Position numbers and translations under genes: made by a program | Origin: Paludibacteraceae bacterium | GTDB lineage: Bacteria > Bacteroidota > Bacteroidia > Bacteroidales > Paludibacteraceae | Assembly (NCBI GenBank): GCA_024401555.1 | Contig: JAKSKV010000023.1 | Span: 1 to 51,674 of the forward strand | Direction: 5' to 3' | Length of the DNA: 51,674 nucleotides | Notes under the pieces: generated by a model | What the model saw: the letters and a program-made list of their open reading frames with translations, nothing else | The model's database searches: none | Told to the model about the DNA's origin: nothing | Shown here: piece by piece, positions 7,599 to 15,006 of the stretch | Position numbering within the stretch: position 1 is the first letter of the stretch | How the letters are laid out: every line of letters starts with the position of its first letter

Positions 7599-9110
7599 TT
7601 ATCTTTTTCTTTTCTTCGTGCTGGTGCCGAGTAGGTTCTTAATTAGTGCGTTACCAAGATTGGTGAGTAATTTGTTCAATACACTCCAAAAAACTGATTT
7701 ACTCTTGGTGGCCACTTTGGAAGTAGCTTTACGTTCCTTTTCGGCAGCCTTTTCGCGCTCTTTTTTCTCCTTTTCTAACTCTTTTTCTTGGGCGAGTCGC
7801 TCCTCTTCCCGCTTCTTGGCCTCGTCAATTTTTTGAAGCATTTCGTAGGCCGATTCGCGGTCCATTGTTTTGCCGTATTTATTCTCCAAACCGGAATTCT
7901 TCATAGCATCTGAGCGTTCCGCCTCTGTGATTGGACCGATTTGACCTTGAGGACAGAGCATCTTCGCTCTCTCCACGATGTTTGGATTTCCCTTTTCGTT
8001 CAGGAAGGAGATGAGTGCCTCTCCAGTCTCCAGTTCCAGCAATGCTTTCTCCGTATCAAGGTTAGGGTTGGAGCAGAAGGATTGAGCCACCGCTTTTACT
8101 GCTTTTTGGTCTTTTGGCGTGAAGGCGCGCAATGCGTGTTGTACCTTGTTTCCCAATTGTCCTAAAACATTCTCTGGAATATCCATTGGGTTTTGGGTGA
8201 TGAAATAGACGCCCACACCCTTGGAACGGATCAAGCGTACAATCTTCTCTATTTGCTCCAACAATGCTTTGGAGGCATCGTTAAATAGCAAGTGTGCTTC
8301 GTCGAAGAAGAAGATGAACTTAGGCTTGTCCATATCACCCACCTCAGGCATCTTGTTGTAGATGGAACTCAAAAGCCACATCAAAAAGGCTGAGTATAAT
8401 CTTGGGGAATTGTACAATTTATCGGCAGCAAGGATGTTGATCATACCTTTTTTGATGCCGTTGATCTTCTCGATGGAGAAGAAGTCGTCGATATCAAAGG
8501 ATGGCAATCCGAAGAAAAGGTCGCCACCTTGTTCTTGAAGCGCGAGCAAATTCCTTTGGATGGCTCCAACGGATTGGGAGGAGATATTGCCGTAATCGGT
8601 TTGGAAATCCTTCGCGTTTTGTCCTACGTAGTTCAGCATGGCGCGTAGATCTTTCAAATCGTCCAAAGGCATGTTCTTGTCCTCCGCGATTTTGAAAACT
8701 GCGGTAAGCACGCCCTCTTGTGTGTCGCTGAGCGACATAATGCGGGAAAATAGCGTCACGCCGAAATCCCTTACCGTTACGCGCAGAGGGTGTCCCTGTG
8801 TTTGATAGACATCGAAGAATTGTACTGGATAGGGTTGGAATTCGAATTGAACGCCAAACTCATTCTGTCTCTTCTCTATGAATTTGGAAAGCGATCCAGC
8901 CTTGTAAACACCTGACAAGTCCCCCTTCATATCCGCCATAAAGCAAGGCACACCCAAATCGCTGAATGTTTCTGCTAATACTTGGAGGGAAACTGTCTTT
9001 CCTGTACCGGTCGCACCTGCGATGAGACCGTGACGATTGGCCATTTTGGGCTCGATGAAGAGCGGATGGTCTGAATGTGCTACATATAAGCGGTTCTCGT
9101 TGTCTAACAT
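7599..9110 (-). CDS. HerA-like ATPase, DUF853 family
   Basis: A 503-residue P-loop ATPase of the HerA/FtsK clade (DUF853, E. coli YjgR type). The Walker A motif is GATGTGKT (about residues 32-39) and Walker B lies in KFIFFFDEAHLLF (about 265-277). VYFITQNPMDIPENVLGQLGNKVQHALRAFTP carries the sensor and arginine-finger region of the family. Residues about 425-475 are a Lys/Glu-rich helix followed by a basic tail. The cellular role of the family is not established; DNA translocation or repair is inferred from HerA. It is the first gene of a run with dacB and has its own -7 element. Confidence 0.88.
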   Translation of the reverse strand: MLDNENRLYVAHSDHPLFIEPKMANRHGLIAGATGTGKTVSLQVLAETFSDLGVPCFMADMKGDLSGVYKAGSLSKFIEKRQNEFGVQFEFQPYPVQFFDVYQTQGHPLRVTVRDFGVTLFSRIMSLSDTQEGVLTAVFKIAEDKNMPLDDLKDLRAMLNYVGQNAKDFQTDYGNISSQSVGAIQRNLLALQEQGGDLFFGLPSFDIDDFFSIEKINGIKKGMINILAADKLYNSPRLYSAFLMWLLSSIYNKMPEVGDMDKPKFIFFFDEAHLLFNDASKALLEQIEKIVRLIRSKGVGVYFITQNPMDIPENVLGQLGNKVQHALRAFTPKDQKAVKAVAQSFCSNPNLDTEKALLELETGEALISFLNEKGNPNIVERAKMLCPQGQIGPITEAERSDAMKNSGLENKYGKTMDRESAYEMLQKIDEAKKREEERLAQEKELEKEKKEREKAAEKERKATSKVATKSKSVFWSVLNKLLTNLGNALIKNLLGTSTKKRKR

Positions 9111-9143
9111 AACCTTAAAAATCCTGTTTTGTTAATAGTAGTG

Positions 9144-9151
9144 CAAAGATA
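9144..9151 (-). promoter_or_regulatory. -7 element upstream of the DUF853 gene
   Basis: TATCTTTG read on the minus strand matches TAnnTTTG. It is 33 bp upstream of the ATG at 9110. No clear TTTG box is seen at the normal spacing. Confidence 0.55.
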
Positions 9152-9185
9152 GTGTATAATCGCTTAACTCTCCTTGCTTTTTATG

Positions 9186-9812
9186 TTATTCTATTATTCC
9201 TTGTTTTTTATCCTCGAAAATCTTGTTGATACGGGGTTGTAGGAACCAAACTCCTATTGGATGCATCCAGAATAAGAAAAATTCTCCCAAGAAATCCTCA
9301 CCTTGGGCTTCTCTCTGCATTTCAACTGTCTTCAAGAGTTTTGCCAATTTGTATAGAACATAGAGCATGGAAAAGATGCAGAAAAAGTGACATGGAACCA
9401 TTATTATGAAGGCTTGTGGATGAATTGCATTGAACATATCCTCAGGGTGGGTGGTGTTGGTGAAGATGTACATGCTGAAAGCATTAATTATCATTATGTA
9501 GATAACTGTGAAACCCAGACAGAAGATTGGAAATTTTAATCCCTTCCGTAACTCCACTGGTTGTGCGTCATGTAGCGCTCGTAATAGGGTGAAAAGGTAG
9601 AAGAAAAAAATTAGTCCTATAGACAATAATAGAGGGAAGAATGAGAGCATGCTCTGGACAAGATGGTCTGTGTTAGGCTCCGTCCCATTTTGAAAAAAGG
9701 AATGCATTGACTTTCCGATCTGGGATATCCAGTAAATCATAAAGATGATGTAAGCAGAGTATAGCAATAGAAATAATTGCCAATGTTTCATTTTTAGAAA
9801 GAACTTAGCCAT
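9186..9812 (-). CDS. Integral membrane protein, unknown function
   Basis: A 208-residue protein with about four transmembrane helices (near residues 15-33, 58-80, 101-122 and 133-155), then a charged amphipathic stretch and a DUF4234/DUF4282-like end (FFLFWMHPIGVWFLQPRINKIF). The frame could be extended to a TTG at 9854. However, a consensus -7 element (TATATTTG, 9852-9859) overlaps that codon, so the ATG at 9812 (MAKFFLKMKH) is the likely start. I recognise no defined function. It stands alone between the DUF853 gene and the LPS-core genes. Confidence 0.75.
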   Translation of the reverse strand: MAKFFLKMKHWQLFLLLYSAYIIFMIYWISQIGKSMHSFFQNGTEPNTDHLVQSMLSFFPLLLSIGLIFFFYLFTLLRALHDAQPVELRKGLKFPIFCLGFTVIYIMIINAFSMYIFTNTTHPEDMFNAIHPQAFIIMVPCHFFCIFSMLYVLYKLAKLLKTVEMQREAQGEDFLGEFFLFWMHPIGVWFLQPRINKIFEDKKQGIIE

Positions 9813-9851
9813 AGTGAAATTTGATGATTTTATCTTCGGAAATTGTAATGG

Positions 9852-9859
9852 CAAATATA
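9852..9859 (-). promoter_or_regulatory. -7 element deciding the start of the membrane protein gene
   Basis: TATATTTG on the minus strand is a full match to TAnnTTTG. It overlaps the upstream TTG and lies 39 bp before the ATG at 9812, which argues for the ATG start. Confidence 0.6.
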
Positions 9860-9961
9860 GTCATTTTTTTTAATTAATTCGGATTACCCGGATTGTTGTG
9901 GCGCGTTCGGTGGCAAGTTCGAAGACATTTAATCATTTCATAATGATGTCAATTTCGTTGT

Positions 9962-10735
9962 TTAGGCGAATATTTTCTTTCGTAGTTGCTTGAACCGCTC
10001 TTTTTTAGCTCTTTTCGCTCTGTCTTCTCTTTTGTAGTGGAGGAATTTCTCCACACAGCTCTCCACATCGTAGTTCCTCGCTTTCGCGTAGTAGGTGGCA
10101 ACTGTTTTGAAAAAGTCGTCGTTGCCTCTCATTCGAGCGAAGTTTTCGCAGCCCATCTCTACCGAGACTGGTTTGAACTGCATTCTGTTGATGTCCACCA
10201 GTGAGAATTCATATTGGTGATCTCCCTCGTCGGCAATCTTTCCGTAGAGAATGTTGCCCGGTGAGTAATCGCAGTGTAAGACGCTCGATTCGTGTAATTT
10301 TGCGGTGAAAAGGGCGAATTCTTTGATCAGTTGCTCCTTTCCGTCGTTATTTGCATCAGAGTCATTGAAGAGTCGCATGTGTCCGTCCAACGGTGTGTGG
10401 AGCGAGATGAAGAAGCTGCGGTGCAGAAGTCCGCACCTCTTGGTTTCGACGTAGGCGATAGGATCGGGTGTCTTGAACCCTTTCGCAATCAGTTCCATGC
10501 CGTGTTGGTAAGCTCTCTCCGCCTTTGATTTGCGGAACCAGGTGTAGATGATTCTGTTGATGAAGATCGGTACCCTGTATGACTTGACATTTATGAGCGT
10601 GCCTCCGACCTCAAAACTTTTGAGTTTGTTTCGTCTACCATTGTAGATCATGGTTCCGTTGTTGTCGAAATAGTTGGGTATTTCCTCGATGAAATGGCGG
10701 AATTGCTCATAGTCCTTGTTGATGCAAACTTTCAT
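9962..10735 (-). CDS. LPS-core kinase, WaaP/Kdo-kinase-like
   Basis: A 257-residue protein-kinase-fold enzyme of the lipopolysaccharide kinase (Kdo/WaaP) family, which phosphorylates inner-core sugars in the cytoplasm. The catalytic loop HCDYSPGNILY (about residues 156-166) supplies the base Asp and the Mg-binding Asn. LVDINRM (about 182-188) takes the place of DFG. There is no signal peptide. It overlaps the preceding glycosyltransferase by 4 bp (ATGA), so translation is coupled and the pair likely acts on the same core structure. The substrate (Kdo or heptose) cannot be told from sequence. Confidence 0.85.
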   Translation of the reverse strand: MKVCINKDYEQFRHFIEEIPNYFDNNGTMIYNGRRNKLKSFEVGGTLINVKSYRVPIFINRIIYTWFRKSKAERAYQHGMELIAKGFKTPDPIAYVETKRCGLLHRSFFISLHTPLDGHMRLFNDSDANNDGKEQLIKEFALFTAKLHESSVLHCDYSPGNILYGKIADEGDHQYEFSLVDINRMQFKPVSVEMGCENFARMRGNDDFFKTVATYYAKARNYDVESCVEKFLHYKREDRAKRAKKERFKQLRKKIFA

Positions 10736-11487
10736 TCCTTCCCTCCTGAATATTTTAGGTAAACATAGCGTGCGTTCATCTGACAGATTTTAAAACCGTA
10801 GTATCCGTCTAGTATGCCTAATTTGACAAAATAGTCTAATAGAAATCGGTAGGCTGCCTTGATTAAGATGATGGGTTGGCTGTATCGCTTCCCGCTCATT
10901 TTTATCTCTGTGGCGGCTAAACGCGCGTATGTGGTTGTCTTCTGTTCGTGCTGTTCGACACTGTTGTAGGTGTAGTGTTTTAAATCCCCTTTGAGTGTAA
11001 GGGTTGCCGTTAGATTGGAGGTGTCCACGGTCTCGTGCACCAAATTGTTGGTCCAGTTGGCGAATTTCCTGTTGAAAAGGCGGATTTTGCTATCGTGCCC
11101 CCAACCGATGTGTCGGATTAATTTTTTGCAGTAGTAGTTCTTTCGAGGAAAAACGTAGGCGATCTCTTCGTTCATCTCCTCTTCTGTGTTGTTTTTCTTT
11201 TCGAGGATGGATGCTCGCAATTCCTCCGAGAGCTCTTCGTCCGCATCAAGGCTTAAAATCCAATCGTTGGCTGCCTCTCCGACCGCAAATTGCTTTTGAG
11301 GCCCGTACCCTTTGAAATCGTGTTGGACGAATTTCGCCCCCAGCTGGCGGCATATCTCCTCTGTCCTGTCTGTTGAATGGGAGTCAACGACCAGTATTTC
11401 GTCCGCAATCCCCTTCATTGAACGGATGCATCGCTCAATGTTGAGTTCCTCGTTTTTGGTGATGATTACTGCTGAAATCTGTGTCAT
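10732..11487 (-). CDS. Family 2 glycosyltransferase (LPS core, WaaE-like)
   Basis: A GT2 enzyme of about 251 residues. It opens with ISAVIITKNEELNIERCI, has the nucleotide-sugar-binding LVVDSHSTDRT, the divalent-metal motif LDADEE (about residues 85-90), and the RKNYYCKKLIRHIGWGHD block seen in WaaE-type core glucosyltransferases. A GTG at 11538 could extend the frame by 17 codons. That stretch is mostly basic and poorly conserved, and a promoter-like TAAATTCG lies inside it, so I use the ATG at 11487 (MTQISAV). It is coupled by a 4-bp overlap to the WaaP-like kinase. Confidence 0.88.
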   Translation of the reverse strand: MTQISAVIITKNEELNIERCIRSMKGIADEILVVDSHSTDRTEEICRQLGAKFVQHDFKGYGPQKQFAVGEAANDWILSLDADEELSEELRASILEKKNNTEEEMNEEIAYVFPRKNYYCKKLIRHIGWGHDSKIRLFNRKFANWTNNLVHETVDTSNLTATLTLKGDLKHYTYNSVEQHEQKTTTYARLAATEIKMSGKRYSQPIILIKAAYRFLLDYFVKLGILDGYYGFKICQMNARYVYLKYSGGKE

Positions 11488-11627
11488 GACTCTATACAAC
11501 TTAGATTGTAGGGCGAATTTACGATTTTTTTTCGACACAAAAAGTATTCAATCCTTTTTTTGATGGTTGAAGCAGATTGTATGGTGTCGAACGCATCATC
11601 GGAATTATATATATTGGGTGGCGGCGT

Positions 11628-11705
11628 AAAAAGTAAAATGCGACTCGTTTCACAACGAATCGCATTTTTCGTGGTTTTTCTTAAAGTTATTTAAATATCT
11701 ATCAG
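11628..11705 (-). ncRNA. Candidate small RNA, about 78 nt
   Basis: A perfect promoter match on the minus strand (11711-11742) is followed, with no usable reading frame, by a terminator-like hairpin at 11635-11668. The predicted transcript starts near 11705 and ends near 11628. It lies 140 bp upstream of the glycosyltransferase, so it could instead be an attenuated leader of that gene. The RNA ends are inferred from element spacing. Confidence 0.4.
11635..11668. terminator. Hairpin terminator or attenuator
   Basis: Arms at 11635-11649 and 11654-11668 pair over 15 bp with one mismatch around a TCAC loop (GTGA on the minus strand, a GNRA tetraloop). The stem is A/T-flanked on both sides, with TTTTACTTTTT following on the minus strand. 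The 12-nt apex CGTTGTGAAACG is the same as in the terminator at 42940-42974. Confidence 0.7.
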
Positions 11706-11710
11706 TGACA

Positions 11711-11742
11711 CAAATATAGAATCTTTTTCTTCCACTTCCAAA
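11711..11742 (-). promoter_or_regulatory. Consensus promoter, orphan cassette 2
   Basis: On the minus strand: TTTG (11739-11742), a 20-bp spacer, TATATTTG (11711-11718). Both boxes match the Bacteroidetes consensus exactly. No start codon of a credible gene lies close downstream. Confidence 0.7.
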
Positions 11743-11889
11743 TGGAGTGACGGAAAAATAACAATTTTTTAATTTATTTGTGAATTGTAAAGAATAGAGT
11801 GTTTCCTAAATTTTTTTTATTGTCATCCTTTGCGAATTCAATGAAATCATTGAAAAATGAGGGTTGCTGTTCCGCTCTTGTTTAAAGTC

Positions 11890-11924
11890 AAAAAAAATTC
11901 CACTCATCATCGCGATGAATGGAA
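11890..11924 (-). terminator. Intrinsic terminator of orphan cassette 1
   Basis: On the minus strand TTCCATTCATC, a 5-nt loop, and GATGAGTGGAA form an 11-bp stem with one mismatch, followed at once by eight T residues (complement of 11890-11897). Confidence 0.8.
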
Positions 11925-12032
11925 CTCTACTATTAACTTTTAAAATCTTATGTATATGATGTGTATATGATTGAATATTGAAGTCTATTTGTTGTTCCCT
12001 ATACATGAACGCACCTTCTTACGTTCTGATTT
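11890..12032 (-). ncRNA. Candidate small RNA, about 143 nt
   Basis: A perfect promoter (12038-12069) and a strong intrinsic terminator (11890-11924) on the same strand bracket about 143 nt. The only open frame starting inside (ATG at 12006) has no stop before the terminator, so it is not a credible gene. I do not recognise the RNA family. It lies in a 716-bp gap (11488-12203) between two glycosyltransferase genes, which otherwise shows only cassette 2 and A/T-rich sequence. Confidence 0.5.
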
Positions 12033-12037
12033 CGATG

Positions 12038-12069
12038 CAAATGTAGAATTATTCCACAATGTATACAAA
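12038..12069 (-). promoter_or_regulatory. Consensus promoter, orphan cassette 1
   Basis: On the minus strand: TTTG (12066-12069), a 20-bp spacer, TACATTTG (12038-12045). Both boxes match exactly. Transcription would start near 12032. Confidence 0.7.
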
Positions 12070-12203
12070 TTTGATTGTGGAAAAATTCCACTGCCACATT
12101 TTTTTATAATATTTGTCAATGATTTCGGTGCAAATGTTAAGATGTAGATTATCTTTCCTTGGGAAATTTGGCCATATCTTGCTATAAGGATAGAGACGAA
12201 ATC

Positions 12204-13121
12204 CTATTCTTTAAAGAAATTTTTGTTCATGCTTAATTTTTTGCACCAGGTATTGGGGAGGATTTGGTAGTGTAATCCCAGTTGATACCCTGCTATCTTG
12301 GCGATACTTTGCCCGATGAAACGGATAATCTCTTTGTATTCTTTCTGTGTCCAGAGATGTTTGAGAATATAATAGGCTTGTTTCTTCCCTTCGTTCATAG
12401 AGGAGAATTGCTTGAATATGGCTTGATTCATGTGTTGGGAGACACCTTGGTCAAAGTAGCGGTGGAAGATTTTCTTGTAACCGTAGTTGTGTGAGTGTCT
12501 CACTATCGCATCTGCTTCGTAGGCTATGGCATAGCCCGATTTTATGACACAGTATGCGTATATCATATCTTCATTGAATATGTTATAGTCTGAGAAACCG
12601 TTTAATTCCCAGAAAACTTTCCAATTGTATAGTGCGCATACATTTGAATTGAAGATGGTCTTGATGCCAAGTTTTTCCTTGTCCTTCTCTCTCTTGATTT
12701 GGGCGTATGGTGGATAGTTGAATTCCCTGGATAGAGTTTCAATGGGGTAATTGGGATCTCCGATTTGTCGGGCGTAGGAGAGAACCACCTCATCATCTTG
12801 ATGCTGTAATAGCTTCTCTATTAGTTGATTGTCGATTGGTACTGCATCTTGTGTGCAGAAGAGCATATAGTCTGCGCTGCTCTGTTTCGCTCCTTGGTTC
12901 CGCGTGGTGGCGTGGTCGAATTCCGATGGTTCGATGTGGGTGATCGAGATATTCTCTGATATGCCGTAAGTTTCCTCGAAACGCCTCCTGTCACATCCAT
13001 CCGTTAATGTGTTCATCAGGATGATTTTGTTCGGACGGATGGTCTGTTTGAGTAAGGATTGCAGTAGTTGCAGCAATTCCGGTCCTGGTAGGAACGTTGG
13101 TATGATTACGTCAACTGTCAT
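12204..13121 (-). CDS. Family 2 glycosyltransferase, rhamnosyltransferase-like
   Basis: A 305-residue GT2 protein that begins VDVIIPTFLPGPELLQLLQSLLKQT and has FDHATTRNQGA (about residues 69-79) and LFCTQDAVP (about 87-95), the substrate-binding blocks typical of rhamnosyltransferase-like GT2s in O-antigen or exopolysaccharide clusters. FNEDMIYAYCVIKSGYAIAYEADAIVRHSHNY carries the catalytic ED region. No membrane segment is seen. It lies 19 bp after ribF on the same strand and is probably read from the ribF promoter. The sugar and acceptor cannot be told. Confidence 0.88.
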   Translation of the reverse strand: MTVDVIIPTFLPGPELLQLLQSLLKQTIRPNKIILMNTLTDGCDRRRFEETYGISENISITHIEPSEFDHATTRNQGAKQSSADYMLFCTQDAVPIDNQLIEKLLQHQDDEVVLSYARQIGDPNYPIETLSREFNYPPYAQIKREKDKEKLGIKTIFNSNVCALYNWKVFWELNGFSDYNIFNEDMIYAYCVIKSGYAIAYEADAIVRHSHNYGYKKIFHRYFDQGVSQHMNQAIFKQFSSMNEGKKQAYYILKHLWTQKEYKEIIRFIGQSIAKIAGYQLGLHYQILPNTWCKKLSMNKNFFKE

Positions 13122-13140
13122 GGCAATCCTTTGGCTTGGT

Positions 13141-14067
13141 TTATTCTTGGGCGAAAAGTTGAAGTGCCTTCTCCCTGTCCGCTGTGATGGCTGATTTGAG
13201 CTCTTCTTCGTTGCTGTACTTATTCAACGATCTCAACTTGTGGAGGAAGGTGATCTTAATTTTCTCGTCGTAAATCTCTTGGCTGAAATCGAAGATGTTG
13301 ACCTCAATGGACATGTCGCCCCCTCCATAGGTTGGTCGGGTGCCGATGCAAGCCATGCCTTTGTATTGTTTTCCCTCTATTTCCACCTTCACGGTATATA
13401 CGCCGTAGCTTGGAATACACTTGTTATAGATTTTCGGTTCGATGTTAGCGGTTGGGAAACCGAGTTTGCGACCGTTTTGTTGTCCGTGGATCACTTTGCC
13501 CACGATGTTGTATTCGTATCCGAGGTACTTGTTCGCCAATTCGATGTCACCCACGCCCAAAAGGTTGCGGATGAAGGATGAGCTGATGGTGAAGTCGTTC
13601 TCCTCGTAAGGTTCGGCTCGGCTCACGGTAATGCCGAGCTCTTTGCCGTATGCGCAGTAGTCGTCGTATCCCTCCTCGCGGTTTTTTCCGAAGCGGTGGT
13701 CATATCCGATAAGAAGATGCTTGACATTCAATTTGTCTCTGAGAATCTTCTCCATAAAGTCGTGGGCGCTGAGGTTGGAGACGTCAGTGGTGAATGACAT
13801 CTGAACGCAGTAGTCAACGGGGAGTTTTTGGAGCAAGGCGCGTTTCTCCTCGTAGGTGTTGAGGAGTCTTGGTTGGTACTCCTCCTGCAAGATGATTCTT
13901 GGATGCGGCCAGAATGTTAGGATAGCGGATTTGAGCCCTTCGCTCTTTGCCACTTGGATCAACTGATTCGCCAAAAATAGGTGTCCGTGGTGTACGCCAT
14001 CGAAGAAACCAATTGTGAGAGCAAGTCCCTCTCTACACGCTAATTCCTTGTCGTCTATCAATTCCAT
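13141..14067 (-). CDS. ribF: Bifunctional riboflavin kinase / FAD synthetase
   Basis: RibF (308 residues) phosphorylates riboflavin to FMN and then adenylylates it to FAD. The N-terminal nucleotidyltransferase domain shows TIGFFDGVHHGHLFL (about residues 18-32), then LTFWPHP and LIGYDHRFGKNREG. The C-terminal flavokinase domain shows GRKLGFPTANI (about 199-209) and PSYGVYTVKVEIEGKQYKGMACIGTRPT. The length is typical. It is transcribed away from the tRNA gene; the two promoters overlap in a 97-bp space. Confidence 0.97.
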   Translation of the reverse strand: MELIDDKELACREGLALTIGFFDGVHHGHLFLANQLIQVAKSEGLKSAILTFWPHPRIILQEEYQPRLLNTYEEKRALLQKLPVDYCVQMSFTTDVSNLSAHDFMEKILRDKLNVKHLLIGYDHRFGKNREEGYDDYCAYGKELGITVSRAEPYEENDFTISSSFIRNLLGVGDIELANKYLGYEYNIVGKVIHGQQNGRKLGFPTANIEPKIYNKCIPSYGVYTVKVEIEGKQYKGMACIGTRPTYGGGDMSIEVNIFDFSQEIYDEKIKITFLHKLRSLNKYSNEEELKSAITADREKALQLFAQE

Positions 14068-14090
14068 CGTCTTCTTTTTTTATCGAATAT

Positions 14091-14121
14091 TTTGTACTTT
14101 GCCGACAAAATACTACTTTTG
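14091..14121 (+). promoter_or_regulatory. Promoter of the CAU tRNA gene
   Basis: TTTG (14091-14094), a 19-bp spacer, then TACTTTTG (14114-14121), an exact fit to TTTG-N19-TAnnTTTG. The start would be near 14127, 38 nt before the mature tRNA. Confidence 0.7.
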
Positions 14122-14124
14122 TCG
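14103..14124. repeat. Inverted repeat in the ribF-tRNA divergent promoter region
   Basis: CGACAAAA, 6 nt, TTTTGTCG is a perfect 8-bp inverted repeat. It covers the -7 box of the tRNA promoter and lies at the very start of the predicted ribF leader, so it could be an operator or a 5'-end hairpin of the ribF mRNA. Confidence 0.6.
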
Positions 14125-14132
14125 ACGCTTTG

Positions 14133-14140
14133 CAAAGGTA
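14133..14140 (-). promoter_or_regulatory. -7 element of ribF
   Basis: TACCTTTG on the minus strand matches TAnnTTTG. A CTTG (complement of 14159-14162) at 18 bp is a near-match for the -33 box. The ribF ATG is 66 bp downstream. Confidence 0.6.
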
Positions 14141-14164
14141 ACGATTTTTTGTTAATTGCAAGTA

Positions 14165-14239
14165 GGGCCCATAGCTCAGTTGGTTAGTAGCACCTGACTC
14201 ATAATCAGGGGGTCACAGGTTCAAGCCCTGTTGGGCCCA
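14165..14239 (+). tRNA. tRNA with anticodon CAU (elongator Met or Ile2)
   Basis: The cloverleaf folds with a 7-bp acceptor stem (GGGCCCA / TGGGCCC), anticodon stem CCTGA / TCAGG with loop CTCATAA, T-stem ACAGG / CCTGT around TTCAAGC, and discriminator A at 14239. CCA is not encoded. Anticodon CAT (14200-14202) serves either elongator Met or, after lysidine modification, Ile AUA; sequence alone does not settle it. Initiator tRNA is unlikely because the acceptor stem is fully paired and there is no GGG/CCC anticodon stem. The D-arm is odd: GCTC faces GTAGC, one base more than the usual GAGC, so the fourth pair is broken or one T (14188) is bulged. Confidence 0.9.
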
Positions 14240-14244
14240 CGGAT

Positions 14245-14280
14245 AAGGAGAGACGGAAAGGTTTCTCCTTTTTCTTTTTT
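14245..14280 (+). terminator. Terminator after the tRNA
   Basis: AAGGAGA (14245-14251) pairs with TCTCCTT (14264-14270) and is followed by a T-rich tract (TTTCTTTTTT). It begins 6 bp after the tRNA. Confidence 0.75.
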
Positions 14281-14447
14281 TATTGGTGTTTGCGTGTTGA
14301 TATTCAATAAGTTATAAATCGCATATTAACCTTGGAAAGGGAATGTTTTGAGATAGAAATCATTACACATCTATGATAAAATAGGTGTCATGATTTATGA
14401 TTTTATTGTATAATATATTTTATTTATAAACAAAAATCATCGAATTT

Positions 14448-14903
14448 ATGAATAATGAAGAGAGGGTAGAGCGGGCGAAGGAACTTTTTAAAAGTGGATT
14501 TAATTGCTCTCAGTCCGTCGTGGCGGCATTTGCTGATTTATATGGATTAACCGAAGAGCAGGCTTTGAAGGTTTCTGCCTCTTTCGGAGGTGGCATCGGA
14601 CGTATGCGAGAGACGTGTGGTGCGGCGTGTGGTATCTTTCTGTTGGCTGGTTTGAAATATGGTACGACCGATCCGAAGAATGCGGAAGGGAAAGGTGAGA
14701 ATTACCGTATTGTACAGGAGTTGGCGAAGGATTTCATTGAGGCGAATGGATTTTTGAAATGCCGTGACCTTTTAGGTTTGGATAAGGATGCGAAAGAGAC
14801 TTATAAACCAGCCGAACGGAATGCCAGCTACTATGCGAAACGCCCTTGTGCGGAGATTGTGGCGGCCGCAGCCAGGATTTGGGCGGAGAAACACGAGAAA
14901 TAG
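14448..14903 (+). CDS. C_GCAxxG_C_C family protein (putative redox protein)
   Basis: A 151-residue protein of the C_GCAxxG_C_C family (TIGR01909 type). The conserved Cys are visible: FNCSQSV (about residue 19), ETCGAACGIFLLAG (about 55-68), FLKCRDLLG and KRPCAEIV near the end. ASFGGGIGRM precedes the central Cys motif, as in the family. The biochemical role is not established; a redox or metal-binding role is inferred from the Cys pattern. No signal peptide. It lies after the tRNA with about 170 bp of A/T-rich sequence before its ATG and seems to be a single-gene unit. Confidence 0.85.
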   Translation: MNNEERVERAKELFKSGFNCSQSVVAAFADLYGLTEEQALKVSASFGGGIGRMRETCGAACGIFLLAGLKYGTTDPKNAEGKGENYRIVQELAKDFIEANGFLKCRDLLGLDKDAKETYKPAERNASYYAKRPCAEIVAAAARIWAEKHEK

Positions 14904-14927
14904 TGTTAATTTTCGCCCGTTTAATCT

Positions 14928-14962
14928 GATTCGTCGATAAAATCTACCGATTCGTCGATAAA
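14928..14962. repeat. Two direct repeats, 21 bp apart
   Basis: GATTCGTCGATAAA occurs at 14928-14941 and again at 14949-14962. The 21-bp period equals two helical turns, which would place both copies on the same DNA face. They lie about 80-110 bp upstream of the tetR -7 box. Confidence 0.7.
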
Positions 14963-15006
14963 CTCGCCGAATATGTCTGCTAATTATGTTAAAAAATATA
15001 AAAACT

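Noticed and set aside
11806-12006. A 66-residue frame on the minus strand
   Set aside because: It reads straight through an intrinsic terminator with eight T residues, so it cannot be translated as a normal gene. The stretch fits a small RNA better.
14165-14239. Initiator tRNA-Met
   Set aside because: The first acceptor pair is formed (G-C) and the anticodon stem is CCTGA/TCAGG, without the three G-C pairs of initiator tRNA.
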